Positions 54,413 through 61,713 are shown, counted from the first letter of the stretch. The stretch is 64,000 nucleotides of DNA from an uncultured Alphaproteobacteria bacterium (GCA_902615625.1 CACMPM010000005.1:32620-96619); one strand, 5' to 3'. The notes: generated from the sequence alone by a model not told the origin. Numbers and translations: made by a program.

Positions 54413-55699
54413 TTAATCTCTTATTGAATAAGCTGCAACTCCTACCTCAGCCTTATCAGTTCCAAGTTTTTCAGCTTCTTCACTAATTCTTAAACCCATA
54501 ATATTTTTAATTAAATATATTACAATATATGAGAAAATAAAAACAAAGATACATACTGATGCAACACCTAATATCTGAATTGCATATGATGCATCAGGAT
54601 TAGTTAAAGGTACTACTAATGTTCCCCAAATTCCAGCAAACATATGTACAGGAATTGCACCAACAACATCGTCTAACTTTAATGAATTTAAGAGGTTAGT
54701 TCCGTAATACATTATAATTCCACCAACTGCTCCAATTCCAATTGCAAGCAATGGACTAGGCATTAATGGCTCAGCAGTTATTGAAACTAGGCCAGCAAGA
54801 GCTCCATTTAGCATCATGACAATATCAGTTTTGCCGCCAATCAATCTTGTTATTGCTGCGCCAGCCATACATCCGCCGCAAGCTGCAAGTTGAGTGTTCA
54901 TGAAAATTTTTGACATTGCTGTTGCATCTTCATAAGAACCTAATGCAAGTTGTGACCCGCCATTAAAACCATACCAACCCATCCATAAAATAAATGTACC
55001 TAGAGTAACTAATGGTATTGATGATGGAGCAAATGGGGCCATATTAGCTGGTTCACCACTTGCGCTAAATCTCCCAAGTCTTGGACCTAAAAGAATTACA
55101 CCAGCTAAGGCAGCTGAACCACCACAAGCATGAACTAATGTTGATCCTGCAAAATCGGCAAATCCAAGGGCGTCTAACCAACCTCCACCCCATTCCCAAC
55201 CCATTTGAATTGGATAAATCACTCCTCCAAGAACTGCTGCAAAAGTAAAGAAAGGCCAAATTTTTATTCGCTCTGCGACCGCACCTGATACAATTGAAAC
55301 AGTAGCACAAACAAATAAAGCTTGAAAAAACCAGTCTGAAGCATCTGAATAACCTGTTTCTATAGATGTGTTATCAGTCCATATTGATGGTGTGCCAACA
55401 TAACCCCCTTCAGGGACAGAGTATCCAAGATTATATCCTATTAAATAGAAAACAATTGAAACTATTGCGAACTTTCCAATATTTTTAGCGGCAATAGTTG
55501 ATACACTTCTGGTTGTGACAAGACCTGATTCTAAAAATAGGAAACCAGCAGCCATCCACATTACTAAAAATCCACAAACTAGAAATGAAAATGTATTAAA
55601 TATATATGCTACTTCAGCGTCAACCTCTGCTCTCACAGATGAACTTAGCAACAAGATAAAAGAGAATATTGTAAAAAGACTAAAAAATTTTTTATACAT
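54413..55699 (-). CDS. amt: Ammonium transporter, copy 1
   Basis: 428-residue Amt/Mep channel with N-terminal signal peptide (about 1-24, ending VRAEVD) and 11 helices. Conserved pore features: ESGLVTTRSV, GFADFAGSTLVHACGGSAAL (Asp and first pore His), GGSQLA and IPVHMFAGIWGTL (second pore His). Very similar to copy 2 and the same length from the chosen starts. Preceded by a GGAG ribosome site and a tandem glutamine-riboswitch leader. No glnK/PII gene is adjacent, which is unusual for proteobacterial amt. Confidence 0.95.
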   Translation of the reverse strand: MYKKFFSLFTIFSFILLLSSSVRAEVDAEVAYIFNTFSFLVCGFLVMWMAAGFLFLESGLVTTRSVSTIAAKNIGKFAIVSIVFYLIGYNLGYSVPEGGYVGTPSIWTDNTSIETGYSDASDWFFQALFVCATVSIVSGAVAERIKIWPFFTFAAVLGGVIYPIQMGWEWGGGWLDALGFADFAGSTLVHACGGSAALAGVILLGPRLGRFSASGEPANMAPFAPSSIPLVTLGTFILWMGWYGFNGGSQLALGSYEDATAMSKIFMNTQLAACGGCMAGAAITRLIGGKTDIVMMLNGALAGLVSITAEPLMPSPLLAIGIGAVGGIIMYYGTNLLNSLKLDDVVGAIPVHMFAGIWGTLVVPLTNPDASYAIQILGVASVCIFVFIFSYIVIYLIKNIMGLRISEEAEKLGTDKAEVGVAAYSIRD

Positions 55700-55727
55700 T
55701 ATTTAACTCCATATAAAATTATAAACA

Positions 55728-55748
55728 CATAACTGCCCTTTAGTTATG
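55728..55748 (-). promoter_or_regulatory. Post-aptamer hairpin in the amt copy 1 leader
   Basis: A 7-bp stem (CATAACT / AGTTATG) with a 7-nt loop lies between the second aptamer and the ribosome site GGAG (minus strand, 55707-55710). It is a candidate part of the expression platform. There is no T-run after it, so control is more likely at translation than by intrinsic termination; this is inference. Confidence 0.45.
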
Positions 55749-55790
55749 CATTAAATCATGCGTAGCTATGGAAATTAATTACTAAGATCC

Positions 55791-55841
55791 GCGTTCCTTC
55801 GGGTATACCTACTTCCGATTTGCAAACTGCAAATTGAACGA
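55791..55841 (-). promoter_or_regulatory. Glutamine riboswitch aptamer B (proximal), amt copy 1
   Basis: On the minus strand: closing stem CGTTC (55840-55836) / GAACG (55796-55792), an internal 7-bp hairpin ATTTGCA/TGCAAAT (55818-55834), then the core GGAAGTAG (55816-55809) and GAAGGAACGC (55800-55791). This order (CGTTCA, hairpin, GGAAGTAGG, short hairpin, GAAGGAACGC) is that of the glnA-motif glutamine aptamer. Second of two tandem aptamers in the amt leader. Confidence 0.83.
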
Positions 55842-55856
55842 TTAATAACTTTGCAT

Positions 55857-55908
55857 GCGTTCCTTCGACTATCGTCTACTTCCGTCACTCCAATAGAGTG
55901 ATGAACGT
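55857..55908 (-). promoter_or_regulatory. Glutamine riboswitch aptamer A (distal), amt copy 1
   Basis: First aptamer in the leader. Closing stem CGTTC (55907-55903) / GAACG (55862-55858); hairpin CACTC/GAGTG (arms 55896-55900 and 55886-55890) with loop TATTG; core GGAAGTAG (55883-55876); short hairpin GAC-GATA-GTC; terminal GAAGGAACGC. It begins within a few bases of the predicted transcription start. Separated by 15 nt from aptamer B. Confidence 0.83.
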
Positions 55909-55915
55909 GAATTGA

Positions 55916-55943
55916 GTTATAGCTATAATTCTGAAACTATCAA
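55916..55943 (-). promoter_or_regulatory. Promoter of amt copy 1
   Basis: On the minus strand a -35-like TTGATA (55943-55938), a 16-bp spacer and a -10-like TATAAC (55921-55916). The predicted start would fall at about 55909, i.e. right at the first base of aptamer A, so the mRNA would begin with the riboswitch. The -10 overlaps a perfect 12-nt palindrome TTATAGCTATAA (55917-55928), which could be an operator. Confidence 0.55.
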
Positions 55944-55976
55944 GATATAGTATTAGATTTAATTAATAAAATCTGA

Positions 55977-56351
55977 TTAATTTTTTAAACTCATTTTGCT
56001 AAAAAATGAACCTTCTTTTCTTAACCATGTATTAATCATATCGAGAAAATTATTGCTTAAATAATAATTTTTAATTCGTTTGTCTGACTTACTTTGCTCT
56101 TTAACAAAAATATTTTTTTCTAAAGCTTCGTTTAAAATAGATTGAATAGATGATCTAGATCCAATTGACTTAGGTATATTTGCGCAAATTGTTTCAAATG
56201 AAATTCCGTTCAATTTATTATTTTCATATATTTCAAGAGAAATAACATGGTGTAAAATTGATTTAAATAAAAATTTGGAGACATAATCTTCTGAAAAGAA
56301 GCTAGAATATATGTTTCTTTTTTTCTCTTTAATTATTTCTGTTTCAGTCAT
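55977..56351 (-). CDS. Putative winged-helix regulator between the two amt genes
   Basis: 124 residues from the ATG at 56351. The middle/C-terminal part looks like a winged helix: a recognition-type SIGSRSSIQSILNEALEKNIFVKE followed by KSDKRIKNYYLS, which resembles the wing of MarR-type proteins. The frame also extends upstream to an ATG at 56402, but that codon lies in the strong hairpin after amt copy 2, so I prefer the later start. No family is recognised with certainty. Its place suggests a link with nitrogen uptake. Confidence 0.6.
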   Translation of the reverse strand: MTETEIIKEKKRNIYSSFFSEDYVSKFLFKSILHHVISLEIYENNKLNGISFETICANIPKSIGSRSSIQSILNEALEKNIFVKEQSKSDKRIKNYYLSNNFLDMINTWLRKEGSFFSKMSLKN

Positions 56352-56380
56352 TAAATATCTCAATAATATTTTGTATTTTT

Positions 56381-56400
56381 GGGAGAGCAAATGCTCTCCC
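56381..56400. terminator. Hairpin downstream of amt copy 2
   Basis: Perfect stem GGGAGAGC/GCTCTCCC around an AAAT loop, 51 nt after the amt copy 2 stop. Plus-strand reading gives a T-run (ATTTTTTT) after the stem; minus-strand reading gives A's. As with copy 1, it either terminates antisense transcription or stabilises the amt 3' end. Confidence 0.65.
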
Positions 56401-56451
56401 ATTTTTTTAGTGACCAACTATAAGGAGTTAGTGTGCTAATCACTAAATTCA

Positions 56452-57738
56452 TTAATCTCTGATGCTGTAAGCCATTACGCCTACTTCAGATTTATCAGTT
56501 CCAAGTTTTTCAGCTTCTTCACTAATTCTAATACCAAAGAGCATTTTCATGATGTACCAAATAATAAATGATACAACAAAAACGAAAACGTTAATTGCTA
56601 TAATTCCGTAAAGTTGTGCACCAAAACTTGCCGCTGTGTTTGAAATTGGAACTACTAATGTTCCAAAAATTCCAGCAAAACCATGTACTGGAATTGCTCC
56701 AACAACATCATCGATTTTAAGTGATATTAAAAGTCTTGTTCCATAGAAGACGATTAATCCACCTATTGCACCAATGATTACTGCTAGGAAAGGAGAAGGA
56801 GCTAATGGTTCTGCAGTTATAGCTACAAGACCACCTAATGCTCCATTAAGCATCATTACAACATCTGTTTTACCGGTTACTAGTCTTGAAATAACAGCAC
56901 AAGCCATTACACCTGCACCAGCTGCCAGGTTAGTATTAATATATATTGTTGCTACTGCTGTCACATCATCAAATGTACCCATAGCTAATTGTGATCCACC
57001 GTTAAATCCGAACCATCCAAGCCATAGAATGAATACACCTAAAGTTGCAAGAGGGATTGATGAATTTGCAAAAGGTTCCATTGGAGCTGCTTCGCCACTG
57101 TCAGTAAAACGTCCTAATCTTGGACCTAACAAAATTGCACCAGCAAGTGCTGCTGCTGCTCCTGCACTATGTACTAGGGTTGAACCAGCAAAATCTGAGA
57201 AACCTGCTTCCGCTAGGTATCCTCCACCCCATTGCCAACCCATTTCGATTGGATAAATGAAACCAGTTAATAAAGCACAAAAAATAAAAAATGGCCAAAT
57301 TTTGATTCTTTCAGCTAGTGTTCCAGATACAATTGAGCAAGTTGTTGCACAAAATACCATCTGAAAGAACCAGTCAGAACCATCTGAATAACCTGTATCA
57401 AGAGCACTACCATCACTCCAAGGAAGCGGAGATCCAATAAAGCCACCTGCAGGAATGCCATATGCCATATTATATCCTACTAACCAGAACATTAAACCAG
57501 CTATAGAATATAAGCCTATATTTTTTGCAGCTATTGTTGCTACACTTTTTGATGTTACAAGTCCTGATTCAAGCATTGCAAATCCTGCTGCCATCCACAT
57601 GACTAAGAACCCAGATACAAGAAATAGGAATGTATTTAAAATGTATTGCACTTCACCATCTACCTCGGCTCTTGCGTATGAACTAAAGAGCATAAAGACG
57701 GCAATAATGCTAATGAAATATATAGATTTTTTTAACAT
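56452..57738 (-). CDS. amt: Ammonium transporter, copy 2
   Basis: 428 residues from the ATG at 57738 (MLKKSIYFIS), which has a GGAGG ribosome site; the ATG ten codons earlier lies in a leader hairpin and has none. Signal peptide (about 1-23, ending YARAEVD) then 11 helices. Pore residues appear in GFSDFAGSTLVHSAGAAAAL and IPVHGFAGIFGTL (pore histidines kept). The C-terminal RISEEAEKLGTDK tail is shared almost exactly with copy 1. Preceded by the second tandem glutamine-riboswitch leader. Confidence 0.95.
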   Translation of the reverse strand: MLKKSIYFISIIAVFMLFSSYARAEVDGEVQYILNTFLFLVSGFLVMWMAAGFAMLESGLVTSKSVATIAAKNIGLYSIAGLMFWLVGYNMAYGIPAGGFIGSPLPWSDGSALDTGYSDGSDWFFQMVFCATTCSIVSGTLAERIKIWPFFIFCALLTGFIYPIEMGWQWGGGYLAEAGFSDFAGSTLVHSAGAAAALAGAILLGPRLGRFTDSGEAAPMEPFANSSIPLATLGVFILWLGWFGFNGGSQLAMGTFDDVTAVATIYINTNLAAGAGVMACAVISRLVTGKTDVVMMLNGALGGLVAITAEPLAPSPFLAVIIGAIGGLIVFYGTRLLISLKIDDVVGAIPVHGFAGIFGTLVVPISNTAASFGAQLYGIIAINVFVFVVSFIIWYIMKMLFGIRISEEAEKLGTDKSEVGVMAYSIRD

Positions 57739-57765
57739 TAATCCTCCATTATAAATTTCACAGTA

Positions 57766-57786
57766 CATGGCTCACATTGAGTCATG
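57766..57786 (-). promoter_or_regulatory. Post-aptamer hairpin in the amt copy 2 leader
   Basis: Nine-position stem (CATGACTCA / TGAGCCATG on the minus strand, one A.C mismatch) with a 3-nt loop, between the proximal aptamer and the GGAGG ribosome site (57743-57747). The sequence differs from the hairpin in the other leader although the position is similar, consistent with a conserved structural role. Confidence 0.45.
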
Positions 57787-57830
57787 CGTTACTTTTCATG
57801 CTTAGCTATGGAAATTAATTACTAAGATCC

Positions 57831-57881
57831 GCGTTCCTTCGGCTTAACCTACTTCCGATTTGCCTAAGGCAAATTGAACGA
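57831..57881 (-). promoter_or_regulatory. Glutamine riboswitch aptamer B (proximal), amt copy 2
   Basis: Closing stem CGTTC (57880-57876) / GAACG (57836-57832); hairpin ATTTGCC/GGCAAAT with a 3-nt loop (57858-57874); core GGAAGTAG (57856-57849); terminal GAAGGAACGC (57840-57831). Against copy 1 the seventh pair of the hairpin changes from A-T to C-G, a compensatory change that supports a selected RNA fold. Confidence 0.83.
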
Positions 57882-57896
57882 TTTATAACTTTGCAT

Positions 57897-57948
57897 GCGT
57901 TCCTTCGACTTTCGTCTACTTCCGTCACTCGACTTGAGTGATGAACGT
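57897..57948 (-). promoter_or_regulatory. Glutamine riboswitch aptamer A (distal), amt copy 2
   Basis: Closing stem CGTTC (57947-57943) / GAACG (57902-57898); hairpin CACTC/GAGTG (57926-57940) with loop AAGTC instead of TATTG; core GGAAGTAG (57923-57916); short hairpin GAC-GAAA-GTC with a GNRA loop (GATA in copy 1). It aligns gap-free with copy 1 at an offset of 2,040 bp. Confidence 0.83.
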
Positions 57949-58052
57949 ATTGGATGAAATAGTTTATTACTAAATTTTAGTAAGAATATTTAAGAGAATA
58001 TTGGTATGCAATAATTGCATATATTAAAAAAACTAGTAAATCTGCTAAAATA
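57949..58052. promoter_or_regulatory. Upstream region of amt copy 2
   Basis: Completes the 314-bp gap between amt copy 2 and the next gene (the rest is the riboswitch leader). Two dyads are visible: TATGCAA-TAA-TTGCATA (58005-58021) and TTACTAAA-T-TTTAGTAA (57967-57983). They lie where a promoter and operator would be expected, but I cannot assign a clear -35/-10 pair. Sequence here is unlike the corresponding part of copy 1. Confidence 0.4.
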
Positions 58053-59198
58053 TCAATTTATTTCAGATAAATTTATCCACTTAGAATTTTTATTACTCGA
58101 AACTACAGTAGCATTAATAAATTTCATTATGTGCAATCCATCATCTATATTTGGAAGAACTTTTAATAATTCATCTTTATTATCCTTATTCTGAATGACA
58201 TCTGCAGCGTCTGAGTAAATTTGTGCGAAAGCTTCAATAAATGCCTCTGGATGACCCGGCGGTATTCTTGTGTGCCCCATAGATTCTGATGTTTGTATTA
58301 CACTTCCTCTTGTGATTACTTTATCGAGTTCTCCTATTTGTGAAAATCTTGCATAATTAGGGTTCTCTTGCGCCCAATGCAAAGCTCCCTTTTCTCCGTA
58401 TATAGAAAGTGTAATATTATTTTCCTCTCCAATAGCTACTTGAGAAACACTTAAATTGCCTTTTGATCCATCTTCCATCCTAATTAGAATACTTGCATTA
58501 TCATCAAGCATTCTTCCTTCAACAAATGTTGTTAAATCAGCGGCAACTTCTTTAACTCTTGTATTAGTAACAAATTCTGCAAGATGCATGATGTGACTTC
58601 CTATATCTCCAACGCATCCTGCAATACCACTTCTTGCTGGATCTGTTCTCCACTGTGCCTGTTTATTAGATTCTTCTTCTTTAGATCCAAGCCATCCTTG
58701 CAAGTAACCTCCTCTAATCACTCTTATTTTACCAAGTAAACCATCTTTTATAATTCTTCTCATTTCTCTAATTACAGGATAGCCACTATAATTATGAGTT
58801 AAAAAAAAATGTGCATTTGATTTTTTGACAGCATTATATAAATCTGTAGCCTGATCCATTGTTGCAGTAAGTGGTTTATCGCATATTACATTAATATTTT
58901 TGGATAAAAATTTTATTGAAGGTTGTGCGTGTAAATGATTTGGAGTAACTATTGAAACAACTTGAATGCCATCTTCTCTCTCAGATTCTATAGTAGCCAT
59001 AGTTTCAAAATCTGGATAATTTCTAGATAAATCTATTCCTAATTCATTTGCTGAATTTATACCATTTTCAATGTTTGCAGAAAAACATCCTGCTACAAGT
59101 TCATATTTATTATCTAGACTCATAGCATGTCTATGCCATTTACCTACCTGTCCACCAATTCCTCCACCAATCATTCCTATTCTCAGTTTCTTTTTCAT
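58053..59198 (-). CDS. Gfo/Idh/MocA-family dehydrogenase
   Basis: 381 residues. Rossmann motif GMIGGGIGGQVGKWHRHA (8-25), the CDKPLT lysine motif (about 112-117), and GCVGDIGSHIMHLAEF with the active-site Asp/His. The family oxidises sugars, inositols or inosamines with NAD(P); rhizopine MocA belongs here. It starts 9 nt after the TIM-barrel isomerase gene, so the pair forms an operon. Substrate unknown. Confidence 0.87.
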   Translation of the reverse strand: MKKKLRIGMIGGGIGGQVGKWHRHAMSLDNKYELVAGCFSANIENGINSANELGIDLSRNYPDFETMATIESEREDGIQVVSIVTPNHLHAQPSIKFLSKNINVICDKPLTATMDQATDLYNAVKKSNAHFFLTHNYSGYPVIREMRRIIKDGLLGKIRVIRGGYLQGWLGSKEEESNKQAQWRTDPARSGIAGCVGDIGSHIMHLAEFVTNTRVKEVAADLTTFVEGRMLDDNASILIRMEDGSKGNLSVSQVAIGEENNITLSIYGEKGALHWAQENPNYARFSQIGELDKVITRGSVIQTSESMGHTRIPPGHPEAFIEAFAQIYSDAADVIQNKDNKDELLKVLPNIDDGLHIMKFINATVVSSNKNSKWINLSEIN

Positions 59199-59207
59199 AA
59201 ATTTTTT

Positions 59208-60260
59208 CTATATCCCTAATATTTTTTTATTTGCTTTTTCATCTGTTCCAGAACTTGCAAAATCATCAAATGCTTTTTCAGTAACTTCAATAATATGATT
59301 TTGAATAAATGGAGCTCCTTCTGCAGCACCTTGTTCAGGGCTTTTAATACAGCATTCCCACTCTAAAACTGCCCATCCATCAAAATTATAGCCAGATAAT
59401 TTTGAAAAAATTGATTTAAAATCAACCTGACCATCACCTAGTGATCTAAACCTCCCTGCTCTGTTTATCCAAGATTGATACCCACCATATACACCTTGCC
59501 GACCGGAGGGATTAAATTCAGCATCTTTTACATGAAACATTTTTATTCTTTCATGATAAATATCAATGTGATCGAGATAGTTTAAACATTGAAGAACGTA
59601 ATGACTTGGGTCATACAACATATTACAACGTTTATGATTATTTACTCTGTCTAAAAACATTTCGAAAGTTGAACCATCATGTAAATCCTCACTAGGGTGA
59701 ATTTCGTAACAAAGATCTACTCCACACTCATCAAATTTATCTAAAATTGGATGCCATCTTTTTGCTAATTCACCAAAAGCTTCATCTTCTAAACCTTCAG
59801 GTCTTTGAGGAAATGGATAGAGAAAGGGCCAACATAAAGCACCAGAAAATGTAGCAGCAGTTTTTAAATTTAAGTTTTTTGATGCTTGAGCGACATTCAT
59901 CATCCTTTTTGCTGCCCATTCTTGTCTAGCTTTTGGATTGCCCTTTACCTCATCAGCAGCAAAACCATCAAAGAGTGTGTCATAAGCAGGATGAACTGCA
60001 ACCAATTGACCAGTTAGATGAGATGCAATATCAGTTATTTCAAGATTAAAATTTTTTGCTATTCCTTTTATTTCATCACAGTAATCTTTACTCGAAGCTG
60101 CTTTATCCAAATCAAAAACTGCTAAATTTTCTGCGGGCAATTGAATTCCTTTATATCCAAGATCAGATACCCATTTACAGATACTAGGTAGTGAATTAAA
60201 TGGTTCTTTATCTCCTATAAACTGTGCTAAAAATATTGCAGGTCCTTTAATTTTTTTCAT
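59208..60260 (-). CDS. TIM-barrel sugar isomerase/epimerase (AP-endonuclease-2 superfamily; MocC/IolE-like)
   Basis: 350 residues in a xylose-isomerase-like barrel. Metal-binding segments: CYEIHPSED (Glu), MLYDPSHYVLQ (Asp/His), FHVKDAEF and AVLEWEC (final Glu). A GGAG ribosome site precedes the ATG. Relatives act on inosose, keto-sugars or cyclitols and often pair with a Gfo/Idh enzyme, as here. Together they could oxidise and then isomerise or dehydrate a sugar or cyclitol. Confidence 0.84.
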   Translation of the reverse strand: MKKIKGPAIFLAQFIGDKEPFNSLPSICKWVSDLGYKGIQLPAENLAVFDLDKAASSKDYCDEIKGIAKNFNLEITDIASHLTGQLVAVHPAYDTLFDGFAADEVKGNPKARQEWAAKRMMNVAQASKNLNLKTAATFSGALCWPFLYPFPQRPEGLEDEAFGELAKRWHPILDKFDECGVDLCYEIHPSEDLHDGSTFEMFLDRVNNHKRCNMLYDPSHYVLQCLNYLDHIDIYHERIKMFHVKDAEFNPSGRQGVYGGYQSWINRAGRFRSLGDGQVDFKSIFSKLSGYNFDGWAVLEWECCIKSPEQGAAEGAPFIQNHIIEVTEKAFDDFASSGTDEKANKKILGI

Positions 60261-60294
60261 ACATTTTCTCCAAAACTATTTAAACATGAAACTT

Positions 60295-61023
60295 TTAGGT
60301 AGTCATTAAATTTTTAAAATTTTCGTATAATTTTTTAGTATTATTGTTCATTTCTTGAATATTATTTCTAAGTAATTTATCCAATTCATCAATGGAGTTT
60401 TTTCCTAAATATTTTTCTAAAGCATTTTTTAATTCAGGAACTTTGGACCATCTAATTATTGTGTTTTCATCTACTTCCATATGAAATTGAATGCCATAAG
60501 CATGGTTTTTATACTTAAAAATTTGAAATTTTGTAATATCTGATGAACCTAAAATAGTAACATCAGAATTATTTATTTCACTTACTTCGTAACTATGCCA
60601 TTGCAATGCTTTAATTTCATTATCAAAATTTTGAAAAAGTTGATCGTTTTTTTTATTATCTAAAATATCAATATTTAAAACCCCAATTTCTGGGGGACTA
60701 GATTTAATTACTTTACCACCAAGAATTTCTCCTAAAAATTGACAGCCTAAACAGATTCCAAGATATGGTTTTTGATTATTAATGACAAATTCCTTTATCA
60801 TATTTTTTTCTTCAATCATCCATGGATATTGTTCTTCCATCCAAGTATCCATTGGCCCACCTAAACAAATCATTCCATCAAATATATCAAGATTAACAGG
60901 AAACTTATCTCCTTGATCCAATCGAATAATAGATGTTTCTACTAAGTCTTCATTCATTAACTTTGTAAAGTACCCAGGTGTTACTAAGGGCGTATGTTGA
61001 AGAATAATTATTTTATGAGACAC
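60295..61023 (-). CDS. Class-I glutamine amidotransferase-like protein (GuaA-type domain)
   Basis: 242 residues: nucleophile Cys91 in YLGICLGCQFLGE, oxyanion CLGGPMDTW, and His-Glu in YGIQFHMEVDE. Stand-alone GATase1 proteins of this kind (YfeJ-like) resemble the glutaminase half of GMP synthase; some act in gamma-glutamyl hydrolysis. The start is GTG at 61023, inside the Ogt gene (11-nt overlap). Actual substrate unknown. Confidence 0.83.
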   Translation of the reverse strand: MSHKIIILQHTPLVTPGYFTKLMNEDLVETSIIRLDQGDKFPVNLDIFDGMICLGGPMDTWMEEQYPWMIEEKNMIKEFVINNQKPYLGICLGCQFLGEILGGKVIKSSPPEIGVLNIDILDNKKNDQLFQNFDNEIKALQWHSYEVSEINNSDVTILGSSDITKFQIFKYKNHAYGIQFHMEVDENTIIRWSKVPELKNALEKYLGKNSIDELDKLLRNNIQEMNNNTKKLYENFKNLMTT

Positions 61024-61453
61024 TTTGTTCTAAGTTGAGTAATCTTTTTTTTAATTTGATACCCCCTCTACCAGAAAATCCTCCAAGTTTACCATCACTA
61101 CGAATTACACGGTGACAGGGGATAATAAGTAAAAGTTTATTTTGTCCACAAACATTACCTACATATCTTGGAGATGTACCAACTTTTTTTGCTATTTCTC
61201 CATATGTTGAAACTTTACCATATTTAATTTTAGATAATTCTTTCCAAATTTTTTTTTGTAAAGAGGAACCTTCAAAAGAATAGTTAATCTTAAAATTTTT
61301 AAGTTTTCCAGAAGCATATAAATTAATCTGATTTTTAATGTTAATTAAATTTGTTGTTTTATTTGTTTTTCCAAAACTCAGTGAAAAGACACTACCACTC
61401 TTTTTTTTTACTGTAATCCAACCAAGTTTAGTTTCAAAACAAGCTATTTCCAT
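61013..61453 (-). CDS. ogt: Methylated-DNA-[protein]-cysteine methyltransferase (Ogt type)
   Basis: 146-residue single-turnover DNA repair protein. The active site is IPCHRVI with Cys113; the helix-turn-helix with the Arg finger lies in TYGEIAKKVGTSPRYVGNVCGQN. The short length and lack of an Ada regulatory domain mark the Ogt type. First gene of a minus-strand operon with the amidotransferase. Confidence 0.93.
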   Translation of the reverse strand: MEIACFETKLGWITVKKKSGSVFSLSFGKTNKTTNLINIKNQINLYASGKLKNFKINYSFEGSSLQKKIWKELSKIKYGKVSTYGEIAKKVGTSPRYVGNVCGQNKLLLIIPCHRVIRSDGKLGGFSGRGGIKLKKRLLNLEQSVS

Positions 61454-61506
61454 ATAAAATTAATAACATTATTGAATGAATCTATCAAAATAATTTATAG
61501 TAAATC

Positions 61507-61713
61507 ATGGATGAAGATAATTTAAATTTGGAGATTAGAAAATTTCTTAAACAAGTTGGCATTAGCTCGCAACGTGAAATAGAAAATTACATACGAAAAA
61601 AATTTTCGGAAGGAAGTATCAAAATAGGTGGATCTATAAAAGTGTCTATGAATTTATCATCTGAAGATGGAGAACTTAATCATTCAATTAAAGAAGATAT
61701 AGAAATAAAATAA
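61507..61713 (+). CDS. DUF6494-family small protein
   Basis: 68 residues. MDEDNLNLEIRKFLKQVGISSQREIENYIRK and the later IKVSMNLSSEDGE-LNHSI pattern match a small conserved alphaproteobacterial family (DUF6494 as I recall it). Function not established. It stands alone, divergent from ogt. Confidence 0.72.
   Translation: MDEDNLNLEIRKFLKQVGISSQREIENYIRKKFSEGSIKIGGSIKVSMNLSSEDGELNHSIKEDIEIK

Noticed and set aside
56774..57256. 160-codon open frame antisense to amt copy 2
   Set aside because: It is a shadow of the amt frame: no ribosome site, Pro/Ala-rich low-complexity translation, and no family resemblance.
55760..57948. Near-identical ~150-bp segments 2,040 bp apart, at first sight a mobile repeat, short inverted-repeat element or CRISPR-like repeat
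   Set aside because: They lie at the same place before two amt genes, contain ordered aptamer cores, and show loop-only and compensatory differences; no terminal repeats or target-site duplications are seen.
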